Shown piece by piece: positions 7,190 to 16,105 of a stretch of DNA of 64,000 bases (position 1 is the stretch's first letter; every line of letters begins with the position of its first letter). The notes under the pieces were generated by a model that did no database searches, was not told where the DNA came from, and was given only the letters and a program-made list of their open reading frames with translations. Source of the stretch: Bradyrhizobium sp. JYMT SZCCT0180 (GTDB taxonomy: Bacteria > Pseudomonadota > Alphaproteobacteria > Rhizobiales > Xanthobacteraceae). The stretch covers positions 124,001 to 188,000 of the forward strand of contig NZ_JAFCLZ010000018.1 of the NCBI RefSeq assembly GCF_018130165.1, written 5' to 3'. Made by a program: the position numbers and the translations under genes.

Positions 7190-9043
7190 TCACAGCCTGG
7201 TCGCCGCACTGCTTCCAAGAATCGCGGCAATAGCGGAATTGCCCTCCGCTTCGAGCGCTGTGATGCGCTGCTGTGCCCAGAGATAGGCCGAGTCGAAAAT
7301 CTCGGTGTGGCGTTCGAATTCGGTTACGCCGACTCCGGCCGGAATCGGTGGCCGCATGACGTGATCGAGCGGTGCGGCCGGGATCGTGTCATAGCGCTGG
7401 TGGGCGACGAGACTCCGCCACAGCACGTTGACCGCGTTGGGCGCCGCCGGAAGCAGCTTCTTGCGGAACGGTACCAGCATCGCGGCAGCCAGTTCCAGCC
7501 GGCCGGGCAGCGCCGCGTAGTCGACGTCAAACGTCTCGACCTCGGGTTCGCCGAAATGCACGACCAGATTGGGGCCGCCCTTGAGTTGGTGCATCGGATC
7601 CAGCGGGACGTTATCGATCAGGCATCCGTCGACCAGCATCGCGCCGTCCTTGGTGTAGAAGGGCGGCAACAGCCCGGGTATGGCGCTCGACGCGCGCACC
7701 GCCTGCCAGAGCAACCCTGACTGGATCAGTTCGAGGCAGTGCGTCGAAAGGTTGGTTGCGACCGCCGCGAAAGGCCGCCAGCAATCCTCGATCCTGCACT
7801 CCGCTCCGTATTGTTCGGCGAGCGCGCGATCGAACGCCTTGTGATCGAGCAGCGCGTATCGCGGCCAGGTCGGGCGGCGGAAGCTGCGGCTCTTCACGAA
7901 GATCTCATGGGCGCCGCGTTCGAGACGGTCAGCCTCGTAGTTCTTGGCGAAGCCGGCGGCCATGGCGGAGCCGACGCTGGTGCCGACAAAGATGTCGAAC
8001 GTCACGCCGCGCTCGCGAAACGCCTTGTAGATGCCGGCATGGGCGGATCCGAAGCTGCCGCCTCCCGCGGCCACGAAACCAATCGCACGCCCGGACAGAA
8101 AACGGATCAGGCTGTGGATGTCGAGCTGATCCTCGAGCGCGACGTGGTGGTGCATGAAGCAGGGCAGGCGCGCGAGCCACGCCGTGGTGCCGCTGACTTC
8201 GCCGCTGCGGCGGTCATGGATGCGCACGATCCGCCGGGCCGACACCGGATGCACCTGGCAGGCGAAGGTTTCGATGTCGGTCAGGCCTTCCGCAGGCGCG
8301 TCTCCGCGACATGCCAGAACCACCATGTCCGCCTGCCGGATTGCCTTCCGCGTCCAGGCCGGCACCTCACCGCTGCCGAGATAGATCACGAGCGGCGAAA
8401 CCTGTTCGAGCTTGTTGAGCCAGTCGGTGACCTCGGGGGCATCCAGCTCGCGGCCGGGAAACATCGAGCTGACGCGGGCCGGATCGACGATCTGGGCGTT
8501 GGTCCTGGCGAGGGTCTCGCGCATGCGTCGATAAAAGTCGGCTGGAATCGGCTCAAAGCCCCCATCGATCAGCGCCACCGTGCGCGCCATCGGCGAGGTG
8601 CGGGTCGTTGGAATCTGTTCCGTTCGCTTGGCAAACCGAAGCGCGAGCGCTGCAAGCAGCGCTTCGGCTATCGCCGGCGTGTTCTCCGCGAGGCTTTGGT
8701 AGGCGGCGCGCGTCAGCACGAGTACGCTGGTGTCGCGGATGGCGATCACATTGGCGGTACGGGCAAGGTTGGCGAAGAACCCGATCTCACCGACCAGTTC
8801 TCCGGCGCGCAGCTCGGCGATGGGGAGGGAGTCGCCGGTTCGGCGTACCGCGAGGGCACCGTGCAACACGATGTAGAGTGAGTCGGCAGGGTCCCCCTGC
8901 GCGACCAGCACTTCGCCGCGGACGAGGTCTTGCCGGACCATGGCATCAAAGGTCTTGAATCGCTGCTCCGGCGTGAGCGCCTTGAACAACGCGAGGTCCT
9001 CCGACAGCCTCCCCCACGCAAATACCGGACCTGGCTTACTCAT
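7190..9043 (-). CDS. Patatin-like phospholipase with cyclic-nucleotide-binding domain
   Basis: This 617-residue protein resembles bacterial homologues of neuropathy target esterase. An N-terminal cyclic-nucleotide-binding domain (about 20-130) has an intact cassette, GEIGFFANLARTAN. A middle region precedes a patatin domain (about 325-520) with the oxyanion loop AAGGGSFGSAHAG, the nucleophile Ser in VGTSVGSAMAAG and the dyad Asp in DGCLIDNVP. It should hydrolyse phospholipid or lysophospholipid acyl esters, perhaps gated by cAMP or cGMP. It ends 14 bp from the cyclase gene, tail to tail. No export signal is visible. Confidence 0.92.
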   Translation of the reverse strand: MSKPGPVFAWGRLSEDLALFKALTPEQRFKTFDAMVRQDLVRGEVLVAQGDPADSLYIVLHGALAVRRTGDSLPIAELRAGELVGEIGFFANLARTANVIAIRDTSVLVLTRAAYQSLAENTPAIAEALLAALALRFAKRTEQIPTTRTSPMARTVALIDGGFEPIPADFYRRMRETLARTNAQIVDPARVSSMFPGRELDAPEVTDWLNKLEQVSPLVIYLGSGEVPAWTRKAIRQADMVVLACRGDAPAEGLTDIETFACQVHPVSARRIVRIHDRRSGEVSGTTAWLARLPCFMHHHVALEDQLDIHSLIRFLSGRAIGFVAAGGGSFGSAHAGIYKAFRERGVTFDIFVGTSVGSAMAAGFAKNYEADRLERGAHEIFVKSRSFRRPTWPRYALLDHKAFDRALAEQYGAECRIEDCWRPFAAVATNLSTHCLELIQSGLLWQAVRASSAIPGLLPPFYTKDGAMLVDGCLIDNVPLDPMHQLKGGPNLVVHFGEPEVETFDVDYAALPGRLELAAAMLVPFRKKLLPAAPNAVNVLWRSLVAHQRYDTIPAAPLDHVMRPPIPAGVGVTEFERHTEIFDSAYLWAQQRITALEAEGNSAIAAILGSSAATRL

Positions 9044-9220
9044 CGGCGCCTTCCACTGCGAGGCTGTGATGCTATCGCCGAAGGGGCTGGACTGCGAGCG
9101 ATATCAAGGTCCGCGTCGCTTGCTGCGGCAACTGTCGATGGCTGGGCGTGGCTCCGGACAGGCGGTAAAGGTCGATCGTTGCTGCGCAGCAAAACGCGAT
9201 GCGGCACTGCAACGACCGTC

Positions 9221-9255
9221 CAAAACAAAAGAGACCGCCTGTGGAGGCGGTCTCT
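9221..9255 (-). terminator. Rho-independent terminator after the GG-leader peptide gene
   Basis: AGAGACCGCC at 9230-9239 pairs perfectly with 9246-9255 around a 6-nt loop. On the minus strand the hairpin is followed by TTTGTTTTG. It starts about 25 bp past the peptide stop codon and closes the four-gene minus-strand export operon. Confidence 0.85.
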
Positions 9256-9280
9256 TCCGTGGCGTCAACGCCTTCAGCCC

Positions 9281-9457
9281 TTAGAAGGGGAAGATGTTGC
9301 GGATCAGGTTACGGAGCCAGCCGAGGCCGTCGCCCCCACCGGTGCCGTTGCCGCCGCCGCCGCCGGTGCCGCCACCGGTGCCGCTGCCGTGCCCGCCGGC
9401 GGGTTTGCCGCCGCTAACGATGGAAAGCGCTTCGTCGTTGAGAAGGTCGTGGTTCAT
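9281..9457 (-). CDS. Double-glycine-leader, glycine-rich secreted peptide precursor
   Basis: This 58-residue peptide starts at an ATG with a strong ribosome site (CAGGAG, 7 bp upstream). Residues 1-17, MNHDLLNDEALSIVSGG, match the double-glycine leader pattern (hydrophobic, LxxEAxxIVxGG) cut by C39 peptidases. The predicted mature 41-mer has 18 glycines, nearly all in its first 29 residues, and then an amphipathic aromatic tail, GLGWLRNLIRNIFPF, with net positive charge. It lies 131 bp downstream of an ABC exporter operon that includes a C39 peptidase, and a terminator follows. A bacteriocin or microcin is the simplest reading; a signalling or surface-acting peptide is also possible. It is too short and repetitive for most automated gene calls. 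Confidence 0.8.
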   Translation of the reverse strand: MNHDLLNDEALSIVSGGKPAGGHGSGTGGGTGGGGGNGTGGGDGLGWLRNLIRNIFPF

Positions 9458-9575
9458 GGTCGTCTCCTGTTCTGTAGCGAAGGGATGATCCGCTTCGTCT
9501 ATGGTCAAGAGATTAAGACCCGTGCCCGGCCTGGCGCCGTGACTGGCATCACGCTGCGAAAGGCGTTCGTGCCGG

Positions 9576-9589
9576 GTGATTCATATCAC
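9576..9589. promoter_or_regulatory. FNR/FixK-like palindrome upstream of the peptide gene
   Basis: GTGAT-N4-ATCAC spans 9576-9589, has perfect 5-bp arms, and resembles the TGAT-N4-ATCA core bound by FNR/FixK-type regulators. It lies on the stop codon of the ABC gene, about 120 bp upstream of the peptide ATG, in the only sizeable gap of the operon. A single short palindrome can occur by chance. Confidence 0.3.
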
Positions 9590-12495
9590 TAAAGCAATTG
9601 GCGCTTGGCGAAGGATGCAAACATTCCCGGCGTGTTGCTGAGCTCGTCATAGCTTCCGGTCTGCACCACCTTGCCGTCGACCAGCACGATGATGCGATCC
9701 GCCTGGCGGACCGTGGAGAGCCGGTGCGCAATGACGATCCGCGTCACATTGAGGTTGCCGAGCGAGTTGCTGACGATCGCCTGCGACTGATTGTCGAGCG
9801 CACTCGTCGCCTCGTCAAACAGCAGAACACGCGGCCGGCGCGCGACCGCGCGGGCGATCATGATGCGCTGCCGCTGGCCGCCCGACAGCGTATTGACGCC
9901 CTCGGCGACCACGGTGTTCATGCCCATCGGCATCGCCTTGATGTCGTCCTCCAGGCCGGCGAGCCGCGCCGCCTCCCAGGCCTGGTCGAGCGGCAGCTGG
10001 ACGCCGCCGCAAATATTGTCGTAGAGGCTGCCGGTTGCCAGCTTGCCGTTTTGCAGCACGACGCCGAGCTGGCGGCGCACCGCGCTGATGTCGAGCGTGT
10101 CGATGGCCTTTCCATCGAGGAACACCGTGCCGGACTCCGGCTTCTCGAACCCCAGCAGCAGTCGGAACAACGAGGACTTGCCGCTGCCTGACGGACCAAC
10201 GATGGCGACGTATTCGCCTTGCGCGATTCGGAGCGAGACATTCTCGAGCACCGGCGGGCCACCTTGCGTATAGCGGAAGGTCACGCGCGACAGCTCGATC
10301 GTTCCGGACAGTTCGCCGGGGGATTTCCGTTCGTCCGACAGTTCGGCTGCCCCCGAAATCAGGGGCCGAAGGCGGGTGATACGGGGGATGGCGATCAAGG
10401 ATTCGCTGATGCCGGATGCCCAGGCGCCGATCGAGGCCATCGATTGCCCGAACGCGGAAAAAAACGCCAGGAAGCCGCCGACGTCGAGCAGCAGCTTGCT
10501 CTGCAGATATGTCGCCGCCGCGAAGATGATGAGGGTGGCGATCAGCGGATATGCCGTCTCGAAAACGCCAAGGGCATTGGAGACCTTCTGCGACGAAATG
10601 AAATTGCGCTTCTGCCCGGCGAATTGCTTTGACCATACGGCAAGCGCACGCGCGGTCGCGTCGGCGACGCGCAGCTTTCCGATGCCGGCGATCAATTGCA
10701 GCACGAAGCCGTCGATCTTGCCCTGCTGGGTGAAATACTTGTTTTCGTAGTAGAGGCGCAGCGCGCTGGTGGCGACGATCAGCAGCGCCCGGATCAGGGT
10801 CAGCAACAGCGCGATCAATCCCAGCTTGACATCATAATAGAGCATCAGGGCAATGCTGAACCAGGCGAACACGCCCATCAGCATGCTGCGAAGCGCACGC
10901 CCGGTGAAGACCCGGCGCGCCGCGTCGATGCCCATCGAGCGGTCGACGAAATCGCCGACGGTGTATTCTCGAAACAGCGACGTCGGCAGCCTGAGTACCC
11001 GATCGATCACCGCGGCCTGCAGCCGCCAATCCATCAGGCCTTCGACTTTCAGCATCGCGAGCCCCTCCATCGTCTGGATGCTGGCGATAGCGATGGCCGT
11101 GACGGCGAGGGCGAGGGCGCAGAACGTGAGCTGATCGAGTTCGCTGCGGGGGATCACCGAATTGATCAGGACGTTGGTGATCAGCGGCGTCACCAGCGAC
11201 AACAACCCGATCGCGACGATCGAAATCGCGATGCGAAGGAAGCTGCCGGTGGAGTGCCGGAACGAGAAGGTCAGCAGATCCCGAAACCGAAGCGGGCGGG
11301 CCGGAAGCGCCGGATAGAACGACACGGCCTCCGGCGCCAATTCCATGGCGACCGACCGGTCGACCGGCCGCCGCGTTCCCGTTGTTGTGTCGAGCATCAC
11401 ATAGCGGCGGTTTCCGCGGCGAATGAGCGCGACCGGATTTCGCGCCTCGCCGTACCATGCGACCAGCGGCCCGGCGTCCTCGGTCCACCACTCGCCCCGC
11501 AACAGCGTCCGGCGCACGCGCAAGCGTGCCGCGCGAGCGATCTCGACGGCACCGTTAAACCCGGCTTGGGCAAGGACGGAGCGGGGCGGGACGGAGAACG
11601 GCATCTTGATCGCTTCCACGACGATCCGGCAGGCGTTGAACAGGGGATCCGCCGAGTCGGTTGCCATCTCGGTGTGGGTGGAGCGCTGCACGACGACGTC
11701 GGAAAGGCGTTCAAAGGATTCCGCAGTCTGCGTTGTGATCAATTCGGTGCGAAGCACCAGACGCCGTGCCTCGCGCTCGACGTCGCGCGCCAGATATTCC
11801 CTGATGCAGCTGGCCACGCTGAGATGGAACTGGTCGATGGCACGCCACAATTGGTCGGCGTCCGGCATCGTCTCACTGCCGAGTGCACTGCAGCCCGATT
11901 GACCCGCCTCGATCCACATGCCTGACGTCATCGGCAGTGGGGGTCCGTCAGCGGTGATCGACGGTTCAAGCCCCATCGGCTTTGCCGTCCCGGCTTGCAG
12001 GGAGACCCAGACGATGCTGCGCGCGGGGCCGCGGCGCCGTTCGCCCGGCGGGATCTCGGCCGCGCCATCGCTCGCGACTTCGAGCATGTCCCAGCTCGGG
12101 TTGGGTCCGGCGATCAGCCGCGCAAGCCGCCTGATCCAGGTGTTGACCGGGTCCGGAGACTGAACGTCCATGCGCGGCACAAGCAGGGCTTCGGTGCCGG
12201 GGCTTCCGACCGCGAGCACTTGAATCTGCGGATCCGACCGGTTGAAGCCTTCCTGCAGATCGAGAATGATCTCTCCACTCTCGGCCCGAAACAGATGGTG
12301 CCGGGCGCCGTCGGTACTGCCTTCGACAACCCGGACCGCGAAGACATCGACATGCCCCGCGGTGATCTGGAGCGCATAGCCGCGGTGATCAAGCAGCTTT
12401 GGATGCCGTCCATCGAATGCGATGTGGACCGCCGGATGGGCGGTCGCTTCCTGATTGGCCATCGCGTGGGCCTGCTGGAGGAGAGATTCACTCAT
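9589..12495 (-). CDS. NHLM-type ABC exporter, ATP-binding/permease protein without C39 peptidase
   Basis: This 968-residue protein has an N-terminal extension of about 400 residues, an ABC exporter membrane domain (about 403-700) and an ATPase domain with Walker A GPSGSGKSS (about 765), signature LSGGQRQR (about 871) and Walker B RVLLFDEATSALD. The first 110 residues read like a small beta-roll (ITAGHVDVFAVRV, HHLFRAESGEIILDL) that resembles a cyclic-nucleotide domain but lacks the phosphate-binding Arg-Ala motif. The layout matches the second ABC protein of NHLM bacteriocin systems. It probably pairs with the peptidase ABC protein, whose stop codon its start overlaps by 4 bp. Confidence 0.9.
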   Translation of the reverse strand: MSESLLQQAHAMANQEATAHPAVHIAFDGRHPKLLDHRGYALQITAGHVDVFAVRVVEGSTDGARHHLFRAESGEIILDLQEGFNRSDPQIQVLAVGSPGTEALLVPRMDVQSPDPVNTWIRRLARLIAGPNPSWDMLEVASDGAAEIPPGERRRGPARSIVWVSLQAGTAKPMGLEPSITADGPPLPMTSGMWIEAGQSGCSALGSETMPDADQLWRAIDQFHLSVASCIREYLARDVEREARRLVLRTELITTQTAESFERLSDVVVQRSTHTEMATDSADPLFNACRIVVEAIKMPFSVPPRSVLAQAGFNGAVEIARAARLRVRRTLLRGEWWTEDAGPLVAWYGEARNPVALIRRGNRRYVMLDTTTGTRRPVDRSVAMELAPEAVSFYPALPARPLRFRDLLTFSFRHSTGSFLRIAISIVAIGLLSLVTPLITNVLINSVIPRSELDQLTFCALALAVTAIAIASIQTMEGLAMLKVEGLMDWRLQAAVIDRVLRLPTSLFREYTVGDFVDRSMGIDAARRVFTGRALRSMLMGVFAWFSIALMLYYDVKLGLIALLLTLIRALLIVATSALRLYYENKYFTQQGKIDGFVLQLIAGIGKLRVADATARALAVWSKQFAGQKRNFISSQKVSNALGVFETAYPLIATLIIFAAATYLQSKLLLDVGGFLAFFSAFGQSMASIGAWASGISESLIAIPRITRLRPLISGAAELSDERKSPGELSGTIELSRVTFRYTQGGPPVLENVSLRIAQGEYVAIVGPSGSGKSSLFRLLLGFEKPESGTVFLDGKAIDTLDISAVRRQLGVVLQNGKLATGSLYDNICGGVQLPLDQAWEAARLAGLEDDIKAMPMGMNTVVAEGVNTLSGGQRQRIMIARAVARRPRVLLFDEATSALDNQSQAIVSNSLGNLNVTRIVIAHRLSTVRQADRIIVLVDGKVVQTGSYDELSNTPGMFASFAKRQLL

Positions 12496-14720
12496 TCCTG
12501 CGCCACTAGTCTTGCGTACGTGCCCTGAAGGCCCATCAGTTGTTCGTGGGTGCCCCGCTCGACGATCTTGCCCTGCTGCAGCACGATGATCTCGTCGCAG
12601 TCACGGATGGTGCTGAGGCGGTGCGCGATGATGATGCAGGTGCAGCCGCGCCGCCGCAGGTTGTCATCGATGATCTTTTCGGTGATCGGATCGAGCGCGC
12701 CGGTGGCTTCATCGAGCACCAGGATGGAGGGATTGGAAACCAGCGCCCGGGCGATCTCGATCCGCTGGCGCTGGCCGCCGCTGAAATTGGTGCCGCCCTC
12801 GTTGATATAGCAGTCGTAGTTTCCCGTTCGCGTCGCGATGTCTTCGTGGATCACGGCATCCTTCAATGCCTGCGAAAGGTCGGCCTCGGTGATGGTCGAG
12901 TCCCACAGCGTGAGGTTTTCGCGTGCCGTCCCCTCGAACAGGAAGATGTCCTGGTCGACATAGGTGATCGAATTAGCAAACACCTGCGGCGGGATCTCCG
13001 GCAGATTCCATCCGTCGACGCGAACCTCGCCGGCCCAGGGTTTGTAGAGACCGCAAATCAGCTTTCCGAGGGTCGATTTTCCACTACCGGAAGCGCCGAC
13101 AAGGGCCACCCGCGAACCCGGATGGATGTCGATCGAGATGTCGTCCAGCAGCGGCGGCTCCAGAATCGAGTAGCCGAATTTGATATTGCTGAGCTCGACC
13201 CGGCCGGTCAGTTTTGGCGGAAAGCGCTCCGGCGCGATCGTTGGCTTGTCCGACTTTCCGAGCGGATAGTTGTAGACGTCTTCCAGGCGCTCCAGCCCGC
13301 CCTTGATGGTCTGCACGTTGCCGAAATAATTGACGAGTTCGGTCACCGGTTCGGAGAAGCTTGCCATCAGGGACTGGAAGGCGACGAGGCCTCCGAGGGT
13401 CAGCGATCCCTCGATGACGCGCAGGCCGCCAACACCGAGAATCGCGGCCACGGTCAGTCCCGTGAACAGCGTCGGCAGCATATCAAGATAGATCGAGGAG
13501 GCGCCGAGTTCCTGCTCAGCGTTCAATGCCTTGGCCTGGATGCCGGCCCATTGGCCGAACGCCTCGTCCTCCAGGCCGCTGGCCTTGAGGGTTTCGATGC
13601 TGCGCACCGCGCTGACGGTGGAGCCGACAAGCTTGCCTTGCTCCAGCGCGAGACTGCGGCTGAGGTCTTCGCGACGTCCTCCGATGAACTTCAACGCCAG
13701 CACGTTCGCCAGCGTCATGCTCACGCCAATGATGGCCAGCGGAAGATCGTAGATGGCCATCGCCGCGGCGAAGAAGACGATCGACGTCAGATTGAGCGCA
13801 TTCGATGCGACGCCGCTCGAGAGCAGGCGGCCGATCTGCTCGTTCGCGCCCACGCGGTTGGAGATATCGCCGGCGTGACGCTGGGTGAAGAACTCGACCG
13901 GCAGCGCCATGACATGCCAGAGAAAGCGGCTGACCATCACGACCGAAAGCTTGGTCTGCAGCCGGAGCAGCAGCGATTGGCGCACCAGCGTCAGCAGCGC
14001 GCGGATGATCGCGGTCAAGGCCATGCCGATCAAGAGCGGAATAAACCAGCTGCTGGTGCGCTGGATCAGGATGTTGTCGATGAATATTTTCGAAAAGCCG
14101 GCAGCGACGATGGCGGGCACCACCAGCGCGAGGCTTACGAGCACCAGCAGGCCGACGGGCGTCTTCGAGGAGCGCAATTCGCGCAGCAGCAATCGCAAGC
14201 CTTGCGGCTTGCTGCCCGACCGCTGGAATTCAGCCGTCGGCTCCATGGTGAGCGCAACGCCGGTGAAGGCGAGGTCGAGCTCGGCCATATCGGTGCGCCG
14301 GCGTCCGGTCGCGGGATCATTGATGTAAACGTCGTTGCCGTCGATCCCTTCGAGCACCACGAAATGATTGAAATTCCAATGGATGATGCACGGCATCGGC
14401 AGTTCGTGCAGCGTCGTCGGCTCCTTGCGAAAACCCTTGGCATCGAAACCAAAGGTGCGCGCCGCCCGGACGATGTTGCTTGCCTTGCTGCCGTCGCGCG
14501 AGACGCCGCACGAAACGCGAAGCTGCTCCAGTGGAATCCACGCGCCGTGGTGCGCGAGCACCATCGCCAGCGCCGCCGCGCCGCACTCGACGGCCTCCAT
14601 CTGAAGAATGGTCGGTGTCTTCTTGACGTTCCGGCGCCAAAACAGCCTTCGGAACCGGTGCCAGAGGGAAGGCGGCCGGAACTGTGGCGGAAGCGGTTGC
14701 TGCGGCGGGGCGCTATCCAT
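12492..14720 (-). CDS. Peptidase C39-containing ABC exporter
   Basis: This 742-residue protein has an N-terminal C39 cysteine peptidase domain (about 33-160) with catalytic Cys46 (AVECGAAALAMV), His119 (NFNHFVVLEG) and Asp135 (YINDPATGR) all present. A six-helix exporter domain and an ATPase with Walker A GASGSGKST, signature FSGGQRQRIEIARAL and Walker B ILVLDEATGALD follow. Such enzymes remove double-glycine leaders while exporting the peptide across the inner membrane. The peptide gene 3 kb downstream in the same operon supplies such a leader. The gene overlaps both neighbours by a few bases. Of the operon's two ABC proteins, this one should do the processing. Confidence 0.95.
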   Translation of the reverse strand: MDSAPPQQPLPPQFRPPSLWHRFRRLFWRRNVKKTPTILQMEAVECGAAALAMVLAHHGAWIPLEQLRVSCGVSRDGSKASNIVRAARTFGFDAKGFRKEPTTLHELPMPCIIHWNFNHFVVLEGIDGNDVYINDPATGRRRTDMAELDLAFTGVALTMEPTAEFQRSGSKPQGLRLLLRELRSSKTPVGLLVLVSLALVVPAIVAAGFSKIFIDNILIQRTSSWFIPLLIGMALTAIIRALLTLVRQSLLLRLQTKLSVVMVSRFLWHVMALPVEFFTQRHAGDISNRVGANEQIGRLLSSGVASNALNLTSIVFFAAAMAIYDLPLAIIGVSMTLANVLALKFIGGRREDLSRSLALEQGKLVGSTVSAVRSIETLKASGLEDEAFGQWAGIQAKALNAEQELGASSIYLDMLPTLFTGLTVAAILGVGGLRVIEGSLTLGGLVAFQSLMASFSEPVTELVNYFGNVQTIKGGLERLEDVYNYPLGKSDKPTIAPERFPPKLTGRVELSNIKFGYSILEPPLLDDISIDIHPGSRVALVGASGSGKSTLGKLICGLYKPWAGEVRVDGWNLPEIPPQVFANSITYVDQDIFLFEGTARENLTLWDSTITEADLSQALKDAVIHEDIATRTGNYDCYINEGGTNFSGGQRQRIEIARALVSNPSILVLDEATGALDPITEKIIDDNLRRRGCTCIIIAHRLSTIRDCDEIIVLQQGKIVERGTHEQLMGLQGTYARLVAQE

Positions 14721-15981
14721 CTATTCCGGTCAACCGCCTGATGAGGGGCACCACCAGGTCGAGCGGGCGTTGCCGTCGTGTGGTGATCTCCGCGCGCGTC
14801 AGCGTTCCGCTGCTGAGGCGGATCGGCGGCCCCTGTCCAACCGCCCAGCGGTATCCGCTCACGGTTTCGGGGTCCTGCTCCAGGCTGACCGTTGCGGCGT
14901 AGGCGGCTCCTTCCTTTGAAAACCGGGTAACCAGATTGTCGTTGTGGAGTACGGCTGCCATGCCCTGCGGCGTCATCGGGAAATCCGAGATCGTCACGAC
15001 GGTGCCGACCATGGTCCCGAATTCCTCGCGCTTCACCGTGCTTGGCTCGATGCGGACCGGCATTCCGAGCTTGACGTTCTTGCCGCGCTCGGCGGGAATA
15101 TAGATCAGGGCTTCCAGCTTCTGGCCCTCGCTTTCGATCGCGACGACAGGTGCGCCGACCGCAAGCACGGCGCCCGCGGAGACCTTGATTTCGAGCACGC
15201 GACCATCGACCGGGCTGACGATTTTGGTGTTCAGGGTCAGCAGCCCCGCCGCGGAATCCATCTGCCGGCGGGCGTCATTGAGAGCAAACTCCGATGTCTG
15301 GGTCTCGCGTTCGCGCTGGGTTTCCAGGTCGGTCTGTGTCGTCCGGAGCTTCAGGATCTCGTTGAACGTATCTTCTTTTCGTTGCTGGGCGTCGGTGAGG
15401 TCACGGCGCCGCTCCTCAAGCGTGCGCCGCGTCGTCAATCCCTTCGTCATCAAATCCTCGAGGGTTTTGACATCGTTCGTCAGATAGTCGATGCGCTGCG
15501 TGGTCGCCTTGATGACCTGGTTGAACGCGGCTTCGAGCTTCGCAAAATTCTGCGCCTTCGACGCGAGCTCGCGCTTGGTTTTGTCGATCAGGTCGGCGTG
15601 CTGGCGTTCCTTCTCGCGGAAGACCTCGACGGCAGCCTGGTGGCGTTGCTGGATATCGGTCTGAACGATCTCCGCGATCGGTTGTCCCTGGGTAACGCGG
15701 TCGCCGACCATGACGCTGATGGTCGCCAACCTGCCGGCGGCGGCAGAAGACGCCTCGACGACACGGCCGCCACCGCTGATCAGAATGCCCTGGCCTTCAG
15801 CACGGGTAGGGACGCGGCCGACAATGCCCCATGTGATCGCAGCGACAAGGGCGATGCAAATGGCGAAAACCAGCATCCAGTCGAACGGTCTGGTAATGCG
15901 GACGAGATGGTCAAGCTGTTCGGGTGATGCGGCGCGCTGCAGCGCGACGGCGCGAAATGTCCGCTGCGAGAGATCGGTCAT
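14713..15981 (-). CDS. HlyD-family periplasmic adaptor (NHLM-type secretion protein)
   Basis: This 422-residue protein has a short cytoplasmic N-terminus, one transmembrane helix (about 34-56, MLVFAICIALVAAITWGIVG), a biotinyl-lipoyl-like half motif (EGQGILISGGGRVVEA), a long coiled coil (about 130-240) and a beta-barrel/second lipoyl half (KIVSPVDGRVLEIKVSAGAV). It would connect the two ABC proteins to an outer-membrane channel. No TolC-like gene is in the window, so a channel encoded elsewhere would be needed. It is the first gene of the minus-strand operon and overlaps the peptidase ABC gene by 8 bp. Confidence 0.92.
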   Translation of the reverse strand: MTDLSQRTFRAVALQRAASPEQLDHLVRITRPFDWMLVFAICIALVAAITWGIVGRVPTRAEGQGILISGGGRVVEASSAAAGRLATISVMVGDRVTQGQPIAEIVQTDIQQRHQAAVEVFREKERQHADLIDKTKRELASKAQNFAKLEAAFNQVIKATTQRIDYLTNDVKTLEDLMTKGLTTRRTLEERRRDLTDAQQRKEDTFNEILKLRTTQTDLETQRERETQTSEFALNDARRQMDSAAGLLTLNTKIVSPVDGRVLEIKVSAGAVLAVGAPVVAIESEGQKLEALIYIPAERGKNVKLGMPVRIEPSTVKREEFGTMVGTVVTISDFPMTPQGMAAVLHNDNLVTRFSKEGAAYAATVSLEQDPETVSGYRWAVGQGPPIRLSSGTLTRAEITTRRQRPLDLVVPLIRRLTGIDG

Positions 15982-16077
15982 TTTCCCGGGTCCGTAACCA
16001 AACCGGGGATGGCCTCCCCAGCCGCGAGCGGTCGCTGATTTTTCTCATCACGCACAGCTCTATTCCTCTCGGGGCAG

Positions 16078-16105
16078 ATAATACACAAAAGAGGATGCAG
16101 AACAA
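16078..16105 (-). promoter_or_regulatory. Candidate promoter of the export operon
   Basis: On the minus strand TTGTTC (16100-16105) and TATTAT (16078-16083) are separated by 16 bp, about 100 bp upstream of the adaptor ATG. The -10 hexamer is good and the -35 is weak. This is a reading of consensus only. Confidence 0.3.

Noticed and set aside
7739..8881. A 380-codon open frame antisense to the patatin-like gene
   Set aside because: It lies fully inside the patatin-like gene, has no recognisable product and low-complexity composition. GC-rich genes give long antisense frames by chance.
9458..9508. An upstream ATG that would lengthen the GG-leader peptide by 17 residues
   Set aside because: The ATG at 9457 has a strong ribosome site at the proper distance, and the extra residues would spoil the normal short leader length.
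12540..14741. A 733-codon open frame antisense to the peptidase ABC gene
   Set aside because: The minus-strand frame has intact C39, exporter and ATPase motifs. The plus-strand frame has none and is rich in Asp/His/Arg, typical of a shadow.
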